A stretch of DNA of 27,981 nt from Bacteroidales bacterium (GCA_023231065.1 JALNWE010000040.1:1-27981); one strand, 5' to 3'. Positions 16,887 through 25,113 are shown, numbered from the stretch's first letter. Notes: generated from the sequence alone by a model not told the origin. Numbers and translations are program-made.

Positions 16887-19145
16887 ATGACAAATCTAAA
16901 CTTTTCAGTTGACAGTGCTTTACTGAGGGAGTTGGGAGAAAAGTTAGTTGAAACTGTTCATCTGGCATTGGCAGAATTAGTAAAAAATTGTTATGATGCC
17001 GACGCAACATTAGTTAAGATAATATTCTCAAAAGATTCGAAAGGACAAATGCAAATCGTAGTTTCCGATAATGGTTCGGGAATGAATTTCGAGGCTATCA
17101 AAATTTATTGGATGAGAATTGCAACTACACATAAAGTTAATCAAAGACTTTCAAAAGTATTTGGTAGACCATTATCTGGTGAAAAAGGGATCGGTCGTTT
17201 TAGTTGTAGAAGACTTGGAACTCATCTTAAAATAATCACCTCTGGAACCAAAAATGGAAATGTTGTCGGAACACATACATCAATCGAAAAAACAATCGTT
17301 GAATTTCCTTGGTTAGAATTTATTCCAGGTGAAGACATAACAACAATTATATGTCCTGGCCAGCAGGAAGAAAAGCAAAATGAAGAAACTGGAACAGAGC
17401 TCATAATTACAGGTGTTCCTAATGAATGGACAGAGAGAGGTTATAATTGGTTGAAGAGGCAACTTGCGGTATTAGTTGCGAATCGCGGAGCAAAACGAGA
17501 AGGATTCAAGGATGATCCAGGTTTCAATGTCGAAATAATTGCTCCTGATTTTGAAAATGGTCAGCTAGTTAATGTTAGAGATAAGCTGCTTAATGCTGGC
17601 TGGGGAAATTTAAAAGCAGAGATAAATAAGAACGGTCAAGCTATATGCAAATTAGATGCATTAGGAATAGGTAACAGAGAGATTATTTCTACCAAATCAT
17701 TTCCTCATCTAAAGGATGTTATTCTTGAATTCGCGATAATGGTTGATGATCGCGATCAGATCAGAGATACCAAAGTCCTCTCACTGGGTTCATTAAAAAA
17801 TATCTTAGATGAATGGGGTGGCATTCAGATACAACTTAAAGGGGTTAGAGTTTATCCATATGGAGATGATGATTGGTTGTCTATAGACAAGGATAGGGGA
17901 CTAAGAAAACTTAGTCCTAACAGTGAGAGTCAGTTATTTGCATTTGCACAGACGTTAAAAGGTGTTGAGCCAGGAAGATCATTGATAAATATGCTCTCCA
18001 TGAAAAGTTATGTTGGGAGCGTTTACCTTGGTGAAAATGCGACAGGATTTGAGCCTAAACTAAGCCGAGAGGGATTTGTAAGAAGTGATGCAGTTGAAGA
18101 ACTTCATGAATTCGTCCGATTTGCAATAGATTGGTCGACAATTCTGCGTGATTATTACTTAAGACAGGAGGCACTGAAACAAGCAGATATTGCCAAAATT
18201 CGATTCGAAGAATTAATAAATGAAAAGATCGAGAAAAGTAGAGTTATTGAATCGGCAATAAATCATTTGAGAACTGAAGCAAATACTTTTGCTGATGTAT
18301 TACCTTCTACAGAGAGAAAGAAGTTTGAGGAAGTATTTAATAGAACTTCTGATGTCATATTAAAGCAGCACGAAGCAAATCAAATTGAGCTAACTCATTT
18401 AAGACTTGTTGCCTCGACCTCTACTCTATTACTGATTTTTTCTCACGAAGTAAAATCATTTCTGGGTATATTAGAGCAAAGTAAAAACTCTCTGAAAGTA
18501 TTGGCACAGGAGCTTCAGCCAAAACATAGAAGAACAGTTGAAGAAATTAACGTCAGATTCGGTGATCTAAAAGACAGATTAGTAGAGTTGTTTAATATGA
18601 CTTCGTTGGTTGGTAGTGATAGTAAAAGAGCTAAGGCAGGTCAGGTTGCACTTTTGGAGAGAGTAAAGAAGGTTGAGAAAGTATTTGAATTAATTACAAA
18701 TAAGTACAATATTGACATTGATCACTCTCGTATTCCTAATAACATTGTTTGCAGGAATATTCTTGAGGCGGAGGTATATTCGATATTACTTAACATAATC
18801 TCCAATTCTATCAAATCAGTTATTGCTAAAGGTGGTCATAGAAAAATTGAACTAAGTGCTGAAAGAGATAATGGGATGAATATCATAATAATACGTGATA
18901 CTGGAATTGGATTACATCCATCAAAATACGAGGAAGTATTCACTCCATTTATTTCTGATCCAGAGGGGACTTTATATACCAATCTTGAAAAACGAATTAA
19001 TCCTGAAGACAACATGATTGTTGGTTCAGGAACTGGTTTGGGATTGGGGATTGTCAAGGAAATAGTTATAATACATGGAGGATCAATAAGATTTAAGTTG
19101 CCATCGAAGAATTGGAATTCAGAACTAGAAATTAAGCTACCATGA
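16887..19145 (+). CDS. Double GHKL protein: Hsp90/MutL-like ATPase fused to a histidine kinase
   Basis: 752 residues, apparently cytoplasmic, with two separate Bergerat ATP sites. N-terminal site: E30-N34-D37 (ALAELVKNCYDADA), D61NGSGM and G98EKGIGRF, the order and lid motif of Hsp90/MutL/MORC-like ATPases. A middle domain (about 180-420) and a coiled-coil-like helix (about 420-510) follow. The C-terminal kinase has an H-box FSHEVKS with candidate phospho-His H520, an N-box LLNIISNSIKS (N636, N640), D671TGIG, an F-box-like TPFISDP and GSGTGLGLGIV (714-723). It should autophosphorylate and pass phosphate to the receiver protein whose gene overlaps its stop by 4 bp. The first ATPase could act as an ATP-driven clamp that senses phage DNA or protein; that is inference. 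The AT-rich operon continues with two more genes. Confidence 0.88.
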   Translation: MTNLNFSVDSALLRELGEKLVETVHLALAELVKNCYDADATLVKIIFSKDSKGQMQIVVSDNGSGMNFEAIKIYWMRIATTHKVNQRLSKVFGRPLSGEKGIGRFSCRRLGTHLKIITSGTKNGNVVGTHTSIEKTIVEFPWLEFIPGEDITTIICPGQQEEKQNEETGTELIITGVPNEWTERGYNWLKRQLAVLVANRGAKREGFKDDPGFNVEIIAPDFENGQLVNVRDKLLNAGWGNLKAEINKNGQAICKLDALGIGNREIISTKSFPHLKDVILEFAIMVDDRDQIRDTKVLSLGSLKNILDEWGGIQIQLKGVRVYPYGDDDWLSIDKDRGLRKLSPNSESQLFAFAQTLKGVEPGRSLINMLSMKSYVGSVYLGENATGFEPKLSREGFVRSDAVEELHEFVRFAIDWSTILRDYYLRQEALKQADIAKIRFEELINEKIEKSRVIESAINHLRTEANTFADVLPSTERKKFEEVFNRTSDVILKQHEANQIELTHLRLVASTSTLLLIFSHEVKSFLGILEQSKNSLKVLAQELQPKHRRTVEEINVRFGDLKDRLVELFNMTSLVGSDSKRAKAGQVALLERVKKVEKVFELITNKYNIDIDHSRIPNNIVCRNILEAEVYSILLNIISNSIKSVIAKGGHRKIELSAERDNGMNIIIIRDTGIGLHPSKYEEVFTPFISDPEGTLYTNLEKRINPEDNMIVGSGTGLGLGIVKEIVIIHGGSIRFKLPSKNWNSELEIKLP

Positions 19146-20089
19146 GTAAGTTGAAATTTTTATGGATTGATGATGAGGATCGAAGCCCAGCATTTGAAAA
19201 CTTGAAAGCACAACTTAAGGTTGAAGGCAAATTTATTAATGTTACTGATGAGGATAGCGATTATCTAACGGAAATAGAAAATATCAAACCTGATCTAATT
19301 CTTATTGACCACAATTTAACAGAAACAACTGGGGATATCAAAAAAGGCTCAACTTTAGCTGCACAGATACGAGAAAAACATCCTCGATTTCCAATTGCGT
19401 GTATTACTGGCCAAGATGATCCAATAGATACTCAACAAAAATTATCTTACGAAGCTATTTATAAATTGCACCAAATTGAGCATAACTATCAATCAATGAA
19501 AGCAATTGCTCAATCATTCAGAAAACTTAATTCAAGTAATCCACTTAATGTAAATCAGCTTCTTAATTTAATTAAATTACCAGAGTTAGATAGAATCCGA
19601 CTTGAGAGCATCATGCCTCAAGAGATTAAAGAAAATTTTGAGGATAAAGCCTTATTCCAAAATATTTCGCATTGGATTCGAAATGTTCTAATTGCAAGAC
19701 CAGGATTCCTCTATGATAGGCTTTGGACTGCGACCTATCTTGGATTAACAGAACCGGGTTTCGATAGAGTCGAAGATTTATTCAAGGCAGCAAAATACCG
19801 GGGATTATTTGCAGATAATACGAGTGAAAGATGGTGGAAGAGTAAATTACTTGAAGTACTTTCGAGAAAAGTAAAGACAACTGAGTTACCTTGGGAAAAA
19901 GGAAGGTCATTGCCAGGAATCAATCTCCACTTTTATAGTAAGGACTATTATTCTACTAACAAAGAAGATCAGCCAGAGGTTGTGGCGTATATAGATGATT
20001 CGTCAGATGAACGATATCCGATGAAATTAAAGTATACAGTCCTGCCCCTAAGTATGATAAGCTTTTATATTTTGAGGATATTAGGATGA
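19142..20089 (+). CDS. Response-regulator receiver domain with an unknown C-terminal domain
   Basis: 315 residues, ATGA overlap with the kinase gene. The first 110 residues are a CheY-like receiver: acidic pair D10-D11 (FLWIDDED), phospho-acceptor D56 (LILIDHNL), T89 (ACITGQDD) and K108 (YKLHQIE). The strand order is normal, though the residue after the conserved Lys is not the usual Pro. About 200 further residues contain no HTH, HD-GYP, GGDEF or nuclease motif that I recognise; RLWTATYLGLTEPGFDR and ELPWEKGRSLPGINLHF are its most distinctive parts. The end is beta-rich. It is presumably the output effector or a decoy for the neighbouring kinase. It differs from ordinary transcriptional regulators by lacking an obvious DNA-binding domain. 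Confidence 0.8.
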   Translation: MSKLKFLWIDDEDRSPAFENLKAQLKVEGKFINVTDEDSDYLTEIENIKPDLILIDHNLTETTGDIKKGSTLAAQIREKHPRFPIACITGQDDPIDTQQKLSYEAIYKLHQIEHNYQSMKAIAQSFRKLNSSNPLNVNQLLNLIKLPELDRIRLESIMPQEIKENFEDKALFQNISHWIRNVLIARPGFLYDRLWTATYLGLTEPGFDRVEDLFKAAKYRGLFADNTSERWWKSKLLEVLSRKVKTTELPWEKGRSLPGINLHFYSKDYYSTNKEDQPEVVAYIDDSSDERYPMKLKYTVLPLSMISFYILRILG

Positions 20090-20104
20090 TGAAAGCCGAT
20101 TAGT

Positions 20105-20800
20105 ATGAAACCCATTCTAGAACATACATCTTTAGATTTTAAAATCAATGAAATAAAAACGTTGGAGTATATTTATACTCGTGGCTTTTTTGAAGACACA
20201 TATACAGAATTACATAATGCAATATATGCATCTTATAGTCGTTTTTGTGCTCCCATTTTTAAGAGTGGGAAGAAAACCTTTGATTTTAGTTTCGTTTCTG
20301 ATTTTGATATTGAGATAGAGGGTCGGATTCATAAAATTATTATACATGCTGAAGTATTAGGCAATTATAATTTTGTATCTTATTCTATTGGTATTTCTCA
20401 TAAAGATGATTCTACTGAATTGATTAGGAGATTTCATTTTGATTATGACCATGATAAAATCAGAACAAATCAAAAAGCATTTATTTCCCATTTACAATAT
20501 GGTGGCAATTGTGGGACAGGTTTTTCAGGAACTCTGTTTAGGACTGCTAATATTGAGCCTAAACTTTCAGTGCCCAGGTTCAATTTTCCTCCAATGAATC
20601 TCGCACTACTATTAGATATTGTCTTTTGTGAATTTCAGAATGAATCTACGAAGAAGATTACTGAGAATCCGGATTGGAGAAGCTTAATTAAGGAGAATGA
20701 AGTATTTATTCTAAAAAGATATTTTAATTCTATTTCAAATCATATTGGATCTCCAAGACACAATAAAGAAACACTTGTAAGGGATATTTGTTACGCTTAA
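20105..20800 (+). CDS. Unknown protein with HxD/HLQxGG/PRxxxPPM motifs in the GHKL-methyltransferase operon
   Basis: 231 residues, 15 bp after the receiver gene. Not assigned to a family. It carries an ordered set of likely conserved motifs: RFHFDY (109-114), HLQYGG (129-134), PRFNFPPM (157-164) and the helix LLLDIVFCEF (168-177). Histidines and aspartates in this order could form a metal or catalytic site, but none of the nuclease folds I know fits clearly. The same motif order is one I associate loosely with uncharacterised proteins near defence genes. No signal peptide or membrane segment is present, so it is cytoplasmic. In this operon it is the best candidate for an unrecognised effector or for the missing restriction partner of the following methyltransferase. 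Confidence 0.7.
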   Translation: MKPILEHTSLDFKINEIKTLEYIYTRGFFEDTYTELHNAIYASYSRFCAPIFKSGKKTFDFSFVSDFDIEIEGRIHKIIIHAEVLGNYNFVSYSIGISHKDDSTELIRRFHFDYDHDKIRTNQKAFISHLQYGGNCGTGFSGTLFRTANIEPKLSVPRFNFPPMNLALLLDIVFCEFQNESTKKITENPDWRSLIKENEVFILKRYFNSISNHIGSPRHNKETLVRDICYA

Positions 20801-20809
20801 CTGGTATTA

Positions 20810-22342
20810 ATGTCAAAAAAGGAACAAGGAATATATTATACTCCATCGGTTTTAGCGGAGTATATGGCTTCGCCTCTAATTTATCTTAATGAACAAACAG
20901 TGTTGGATCCGGCTTATGGTGAGGGAGCACTGTTATTAGCTGCAGAAAAGATTTTTAAAGCGAAGAATCTCGGCAATTCAATTCATTTATATGGGTGTGA
21001 TACCAAACCAATAAATGGCCTACTGAATCACTTGCCTGAAGCAAACCTTCACAAGAGTGATTTTTTTAGTTACCCCGTCGAGAGAAAATTTCACACGATC
21101 TTGATGAATCCACCTTATGTTCGCCATCATATTCAGAATGAAAAGAAAATAAATAAATATAGGGCAACTTATGATGAATTGAAAGTTCTAAATAATTCCT
21201 CCGATTTATGGGCATTGTTTCTGGTTAAAGCGGTATCGCACTTGAAGGAGGACGGCAGTATTGGAGCTATATTACCTTGGGCATTTCTGCAAGCAGATTA
21301 TTCACAACCACTTAGAAGGTTTTTATCGGAAAATTTTGGTATTATTGAAGTCGTTGCGCTTAGCGACAAATACTTTGATGATGCTGATGAACGAATTGTT
21401 ATTGTTTGGCTAAAGCAATTTGGTAGAAGAAGTATCTCAATAAATATTGCAGCGCCTACCAGTATCCGGGCAAAAATAGAATTTTCTAAAATTTCCCTAG
21501 ATAGATGGTTGGCAGACAGAGTGTCATATACAGCAGGGTATGCTCCTGATCTTATTATTTCTGAATATATATCTAAATATGGATTTACAAAATTTTCTGA
21601 TCATGCTGATGTAAAAATTGGTGTTGTTACTGGAGCTGTTGATTATTTTATTTTGACAAAAAAAGAAGCTAATGAGTTTGGGATCCCTGCTCATCGACTA
21701 GTCCCAATTATTACCAATTCAATAGAATTTCCGAAGTATTTAATTAATGGGAATAGTGATCTTCGATTACTAGTTGCTCTAAAAAGAGATGATCATTTTA
21801 AATTCAGAGACTTTATACAGTTAGGAATCTCTAAAGAGTATAATTTGAGATCGCATTCTGTTCTCAGGGATCCATGGTATTCCGTAAACCTTGGTAAGGT
21901 ACCTGATGCATTCTTCCATTATAGAATTTCGAAAATTCCGTATTTAGTTCCGAATCTCAATGGAGTCCAATGCACCAATGCATTTCATCGAATCTATTTT
22001 AAAAATCTTACCTCCATAGAAAGGAAATGGATATATGTTAGTATTTTATCTTTACCAGCTCAACTTTCTATAGAGCTTAATTCAAAAACTTATGGTCGCG
22101 GAATTCTGAAGATAGAACCTAAATCATTAAAAAACACAATTGTATTAAAAAAGAAGGATGACAAGATCATACGACCATATAATACAATCATAAAACTGTT
22201 AGCAGAAAATAAGAAAGATGAAGCAATGATTTTTGCCACTCAATTTGTTTGCAATGAATTAGGAATAGATGCGGCATTAAAAAATAGTTCATGTAACATA
22301 GTTGAGACGTTGAGAAAACTTAGACGACCAAATAGAGATTGA
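20810..22342 (+). CDS. N6-adenine DNA methyltransferase (type II/IIG-like, no nuclease domain)
   Basis: 510 residues, 9 bp after the preceding stop. Motif X EQGIYYTP (5-12), SAM-binding motif I LDPAYGEGALLLAA (32-45), an acidic SAM-ribose position D64 (YGCDTKP) and the catalytic NPPYVR (100-105) identify a gamma-class (TaqI-like) adenine-N6 methyltransferase. The C-terminal half, with VVTGAVDYFILTKKEA, is arranged like the target-recognition domain of these enzymes. The chain starts right at motif X, so the N-terminal nuclease domain of type IIG enzymes is absent, and no restriction endonuclease was recognised next to it. It probably marks self DNA for the operon, or is itself controlled by the kinase-receiver pair. 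The last gene of the operon. Confidence 0.9.
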   Translation: MSKKEQGIYYTPSVLAEYMASPLIYLNEQTVLDPAYGEGALLLAAEKIFKAKNLGNSIHLYGCDTKPINGLLNHLPEANLHKSDFFSYPVERKFHTILMNPPYVRHHIQNEKKINKYRATYDELKVLNNSSDLWALFLVKAVSHLKEDGSIGAILPWAFLQADYSQPLRRFLSENFGIIEVVALSDKYFDDADERIVIVWLKQFGRRSISINIAAPTSIRAKIEFSKISLDRWLADRVSYTAGYAPDLIISEYISKYGFTKFSDHADVKIGVVTGAVDYFILTKKEANEFGIPAHRLVPIITNSIEFPKYLINGNSDLRLLVALKRDDHFKFRDFIQLGISKEYNLRSHSVLRDPWYSVNLGKVPDAFFHYRISKIPYLVPNLNGVQCTNAFHRIYFKNLTSIERKWIYVSILSLPAQLSIELNSKTYGRGILKIEPKSLKNTIVLKKKDDKIIRPYNTIIKLLAENKKDEAMIFATQFVCNELGIDAALKNSSCNIVETLRKLRRPNRD

Positions 22343-22439
22343 GTTGATATACATGTGAATAGTTATTATGTTGTCTCCTCAAAGTTGGTAGACATTTTTG
22401 TCCTTCCGAGATTTCAATTACACCTCTATTTTTGTCGCC

Positions 22440-22969
22440 ATGAAGGAAGAAATAGGTGCATAGCTGAAATCCAAACGAAAATACTCTATTGGTCTTGAGC
22501 TTTTTGACAAGTATGTTAAAATCCGCGGGCTTAGCCGGATTTTTCATGTAGGGAGACCAACCCAAAAGAACAAGCAGACCCTGGCGTATGAACTGAATAA
22601 GCTGCTTCGAAAAAGCTTAACGAAGCGCCAAAGCAGAAAACTGTAATTACACCTGCCGCTAGTTCAACTTTTCCTGTTCTGGAATCCGAGAAGCCTTGCC
22701 CTTCGATCGCTCTGAAGGACCAGCAAAAAGGTTGTTATAAGATACTGAACCACCTTCATCCATTGCTCTCTGTTGTTGATAAGGAAACCCGTATGAAGGC
22801 CGCATTTGAAATCCTTGATACGGATGACAAACTGAAGGCCATTGATACTAAGATGAAATTTTTCGAAGAACACGACGTTGTTCCTCCTGATCTTCGATCG
22901 GAACCAGAAGAGTCAGTTTCCAGCAATCCGGAAGCAGAACTGATCAAACGCACCACTGGACACAAATAA
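22440..22969 (+). pseudogene. Frameshifted remnant of a phage-like or mobile-element protein
   Basis: From ATG 22440 the frame meets TAG after seven codons, then reads on as YSIGLELFDKYVKIRG and LAYELNKLLRK. At the A-run near 22610 the frame shifts: one extra A would join it to KLNEAPKQKTVITPA and on to KFFEEHDVVPPDLRSEPEES, ending at 22969. The front part resembles small Bacteroidetes phage or mobile-element proteins with a 'kYgxnxxLk...kLxyELxKL' pattern; this is recalled from family appearance only. The last 68 codons (from TTG 22763) remain open but probably are not a separate gene. Confidence 0.6.
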
Positions 22970-23059
22970 AGGGTTGCAAAATAAAATGAGGGGCATCCAT
23001 GAATAATAACTGGTACTCTCATGAGGGAAAAATGACACACAAGCCAGGATTGTTGTTTC

Positions 23060-23180
23060 ATTGAACAACCATTATACAACGATTGAACACTCCTTATACA
23101 CTCCTTATACAACGTCTGAACAACCATTGAACAACCATTGAACAACCATTGAACAAGCCTTGAACAACCCTTATTCAAAA
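23060..23180. repeat. 11-bp minisatellite, about 11 units
   Basis: Consensus ATTGAACAACC repeats head to tail with no change of phase: units start at 23060 and every 11 bp up to 23170. Units 7 and 8 and the first are identical; others differ by one to several bases (for example ATTATACAACG, CTTATACACTC). The last unit is degenerate. It lies in a gene-poor stretch between two broken phage-like genes. Confidence 0.85.
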
Positions 23181-23221
23181 TGCGGATCAGCGCGGAAAAT
23201 GTAAAAACGTCCATGGAGGAA

Positions 23222-23412
23222 GGAACAGCAAAAAGAGTGTTGTAAAATCCTGGACCACCTTCAATAAGCGAAAAGTCAAAGAGGGGAAATCCCTCAAGGT
23301 CATTGCCCGGAGCCGGTGGTAATGTTGACCGGATCGAATTTGCTTTCAAGTATTACGGGAAGTTTGTGGATATGGGCGGAAGTAACAGACGTAAGATAAA
23401 CAATGTAATATC
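23222..23412 (+). pseudogene. Remnant of a phage-like protein in two frames
   Basis: One frame reads KKSVVKSWTTFNKRK and SLKVIARSRW and then TAA near 23320. The next frame continues GNVDRIEFAFKYYGKFVDMG to about 23412. Joined, they resemble the 'sIxFxFxxYGkFVDmGvGxG' segment of small Bacteroidetes phage/ICE proteins, again from recalled family appearance. There is no intact start or stop. With the remnant at 22440-22969 it suggests a degraded prophage or similar element at the right border of the defence island. Confidence 0.5.
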
Positions 23413-23418
23413 TGAAAT

Positions 23419-23488
23419 GGAAAGTGCAAAGTCTAAAACGGAAAGTGCAAAGTGTAAATTAAATTACGCTTTGCACCTTGCACTTTGC
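23419..23488. repeat. GAAAGTGCAAAG direct and inverted repeats
   Basis: GGAAAGTGCAAAGT occurs twice 21 bp apart (23419-23432, 23440-23453). It is followed by inverse copies: GTGCAAAG (23445-23452) pairs perfectly with CTTTGCAC (23469-23476), and another GCACTTTGC lies at 23480-23488. It is an intergenic hairpin-forming repeat. It resembles a dispersed family I have seen in Bacteroidetes drafts. Nothing else was recognised up to 23646. Confidence 0.7.
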
Positions 23489-23646
23489 ATTTGTCCAGCG
23501 ATCCGCCTGGGGCTTGAACGATTCTTTGCTTTGCTTATGTATCTATGGTTTCCAAGGTGTCATTTTTGTCGGTATCAGATTTTGTGTTTTTTGAGGGTTG
23601 TGATCCATTCGGGGGCCGAACCTATCGTTTTCAGGTGATTTTTCAG

Positions 23647-24954
23647 TTAAAGATCACCCGCCAACGAATATGCATAATACAATGGCAGGAATACCAGTCT
23701 CTGTTCGCGAAGCTCCCCGTATGGGGCTGTCGATAATACATATCCTCTTTCGATATGCGGGTATTTTTCCAGCAACAGATGCATACTTCTCAATTTCCCG
23801 GCAGCTCCGCCTTTAATCTCTACGGGGAAGATTTTATTCTTCTTCGATAAGATAAAATCTACCTCGGCCGAACTGCTTTTTGCCTCCCTTGTCCAATAAT
23901 ACAGCTTGTCTCTTCCGGATGAAAGAAATTCCTGTCCGGCAAACTGTTCGGCAAGTGCCCCGTTATACATGGATAAGAGATCATTTTTAGTGTATTCAAT
24001 ATCGGGTGGAAGATTGTTGAGCGACCTCATTAAACCAATGTCCACGAGTAAAGCCTTAAATTTCTTTTCCGAAGCCGTGCTTTCGAATGGCAGGGAGGCG
24101 ACAGAAGCCGAAGATATCCTGGTGATAACCCGGGCAAGCGAAAGTAATTCAAGCGCCTTCTTATTGGTAGGACCCGTGAATTCTTCGGATAAACTGGAAT
24201 ATTTGACCTGATGTCCGATATTTCTGGCGATTGAGCTTAAGGCATGATTTAGACTTCTTTTATCTGTATAGGGTGAATATTTTGAGAAGTCTTGGCGATA
24301 GGTTTCCATAAGATCATTCTGGACCTTAAAAACCTCTGTCATGCTGTTGGAATTCCGCCACAGATCTACACATTCCGGCATCCCGCCGATAAACATGTAT
24401 TGTCTCAGAGCGTCAAGAAGCGAGGAATGGATCGTATCCGATAGTCGGACAGGTTTTTCAAGAAGGATATCAGCCAGTTTATCTTTCCCGGTATTCTTCA
24501 GAAATTCATAGAAGTTCATGGGTGTCATATTTAATATGCTCACCCGTCCGACCGGGAAAGATATCTTCTGCATGGTGAATTCAAGAAGTGATCCGGCTGC
24601 GATCAAATGCATTTCTGGCATCTCTTCATAGAAATACCGTAATGACATGATTGCTTTTGGCGCTACCTGGATCTCATCAAAAAATAGTAAATCCGTAGCC
24701 GTGTTTATGGAAGTATTCAACAGGAGCTCCAGTTCACTGATGATCCGGACCGGGTCAAGGTTTTTCTCAAAAACACCGATCCATTCCGGATGCTTTTCAA
24801 AATCGACCGTATGGATCTTTCCATTAAAATGTGTTTTGCCAAAGTCCGATACCGTGTACGATTTTCCAACCTGCCGTGCCCCCCGGATGATGAGTGGTTT
24901 TCTTTTAGGCGTACTCTCCCAATCTTTCAACTTAAGGGTAAATAATCTTTCCAT
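23647..24954 (-). CDS. AAA_14/DUF4143 family ATPase
   Basis: 435 residues. Walker A is GARQVGKS (25-32) and Walker B LLFFDEIQ (89-96), followed by the sensor-like IAAGSLLEF. The middle part, with QYMFIGGMPECV, is typical of AAA_14 (STAND-like) proteins. The C-terminal DUF4143 domain has ALAEQF (E336), EVDFIL (D366) and PVEIKGG (E379-x-K381), the acidic-Lys pattern of a PD-(D/E)xK fold. The family is abundant in Bacteroidetes and its biological role is unsettled; DNA binding or nuclease activity is inferred from the fold. It stands alone on the minus strand, opposite to the neighbours, with an iteron-like promoter region upstream. All key residues are present and length is normal, so it is probably functional. 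Confidence 0.92.
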   Translation of the reverse strand: MERLFTLKLKDWESTPKRKPLIIRGARQVGKSYTVSDFGKTHFNGKIHTVDFEKHPEWIGVFEKNLDPVRIISELELLLNTSINTATDLLFFDEIQVAPKAIMSLRYFYEEMPEMHLIAAGSLLEFTMQKISFPVGRVSILNMTPMNFYEFLKNTGKDKLADILLEKPVRLSDTIHSSLLDALRQYMFIGGMPECVDLWRNSNSMTEVFKVQNDLMETYRQDFSKYSPYTDKRSLNHALSSIARNIGHQVKYSSLSEEFTGPTNKKALELLSLARVITRISSASVASLPFESTASEKKFKALLVDIGLMRSLNNLPPDIEYTKNDLLSMYNGALAEQFAGQEFLSSGRDKLYYWTREAKSSSAEVDFILSKKNKIFPVEIKGGAAGKLRSMHLLLEKYPHIERGYVLSTAPYGELREQRLVFLPLYYAYSLAGDL

Positions 24955-24964
24955 ACCCGTTTAT

Positions 24965-25045
24965 TTTAGTAATACAAGGCAAATTTACTACAATCACTTT
25001 AGAAATACAAGGTTATTTTGATAATATGGCTTTAGAAAAGCAAGG
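24965..25045 (-). promoter_or_regulatory. Promoter embedded in three 15-bp direct repeats phased by 33 bp
   Basis: TTTAGTAATACAAGG (24965-24979), TTTAGAAATACAAGG (24998-25012) and TTTAGAAAAGCAAGG (25031-25045) on the plus strand start exactly 33 bp apart, separated by unrelated 18-bp spacers. Read on the minus strand, a perfect -7 box TAAATTTG (24987-24980) lies in the first spacer. A -33-like CTTG (25011-25008), 20 bp away, lies inside the middle repeat. The array begins 11 bp upstream of the AAA ATPase start. A regulator bound to the repeats would cover the promoter on one DNA face. Confidence 0.65.
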
Positions 25046-25113
25046 TAACACGGTTTTATTTCTTTCCTTATGTAAAGAAAATCGATTTTTCTTAACATAT
25101 ATTACGGCCTTTG

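Noticed and set aside
23060..23180. Possible CRISPR or iteron origin in the 11-bp repeats
   Set aside because: No spacers between units, no replication gene or cas gene nearby; it is a simple tandem array.
22756..23349. 197-codon open frame on the minus strand across the minisatellite
   Set aside because: Low-complexity Ser/Cys-rich product, antisense to two recognisable plus-strand gene remnants, and partly made by translating the 11-bp repeat.
24965..25045. CRISPR-like regular array (15-bp repeats, 18-bp spacers)
   Set aside because: Only three repeats, too short and imperfect, no cas genes, and the array coincides with a promoter of the adjacent gene.
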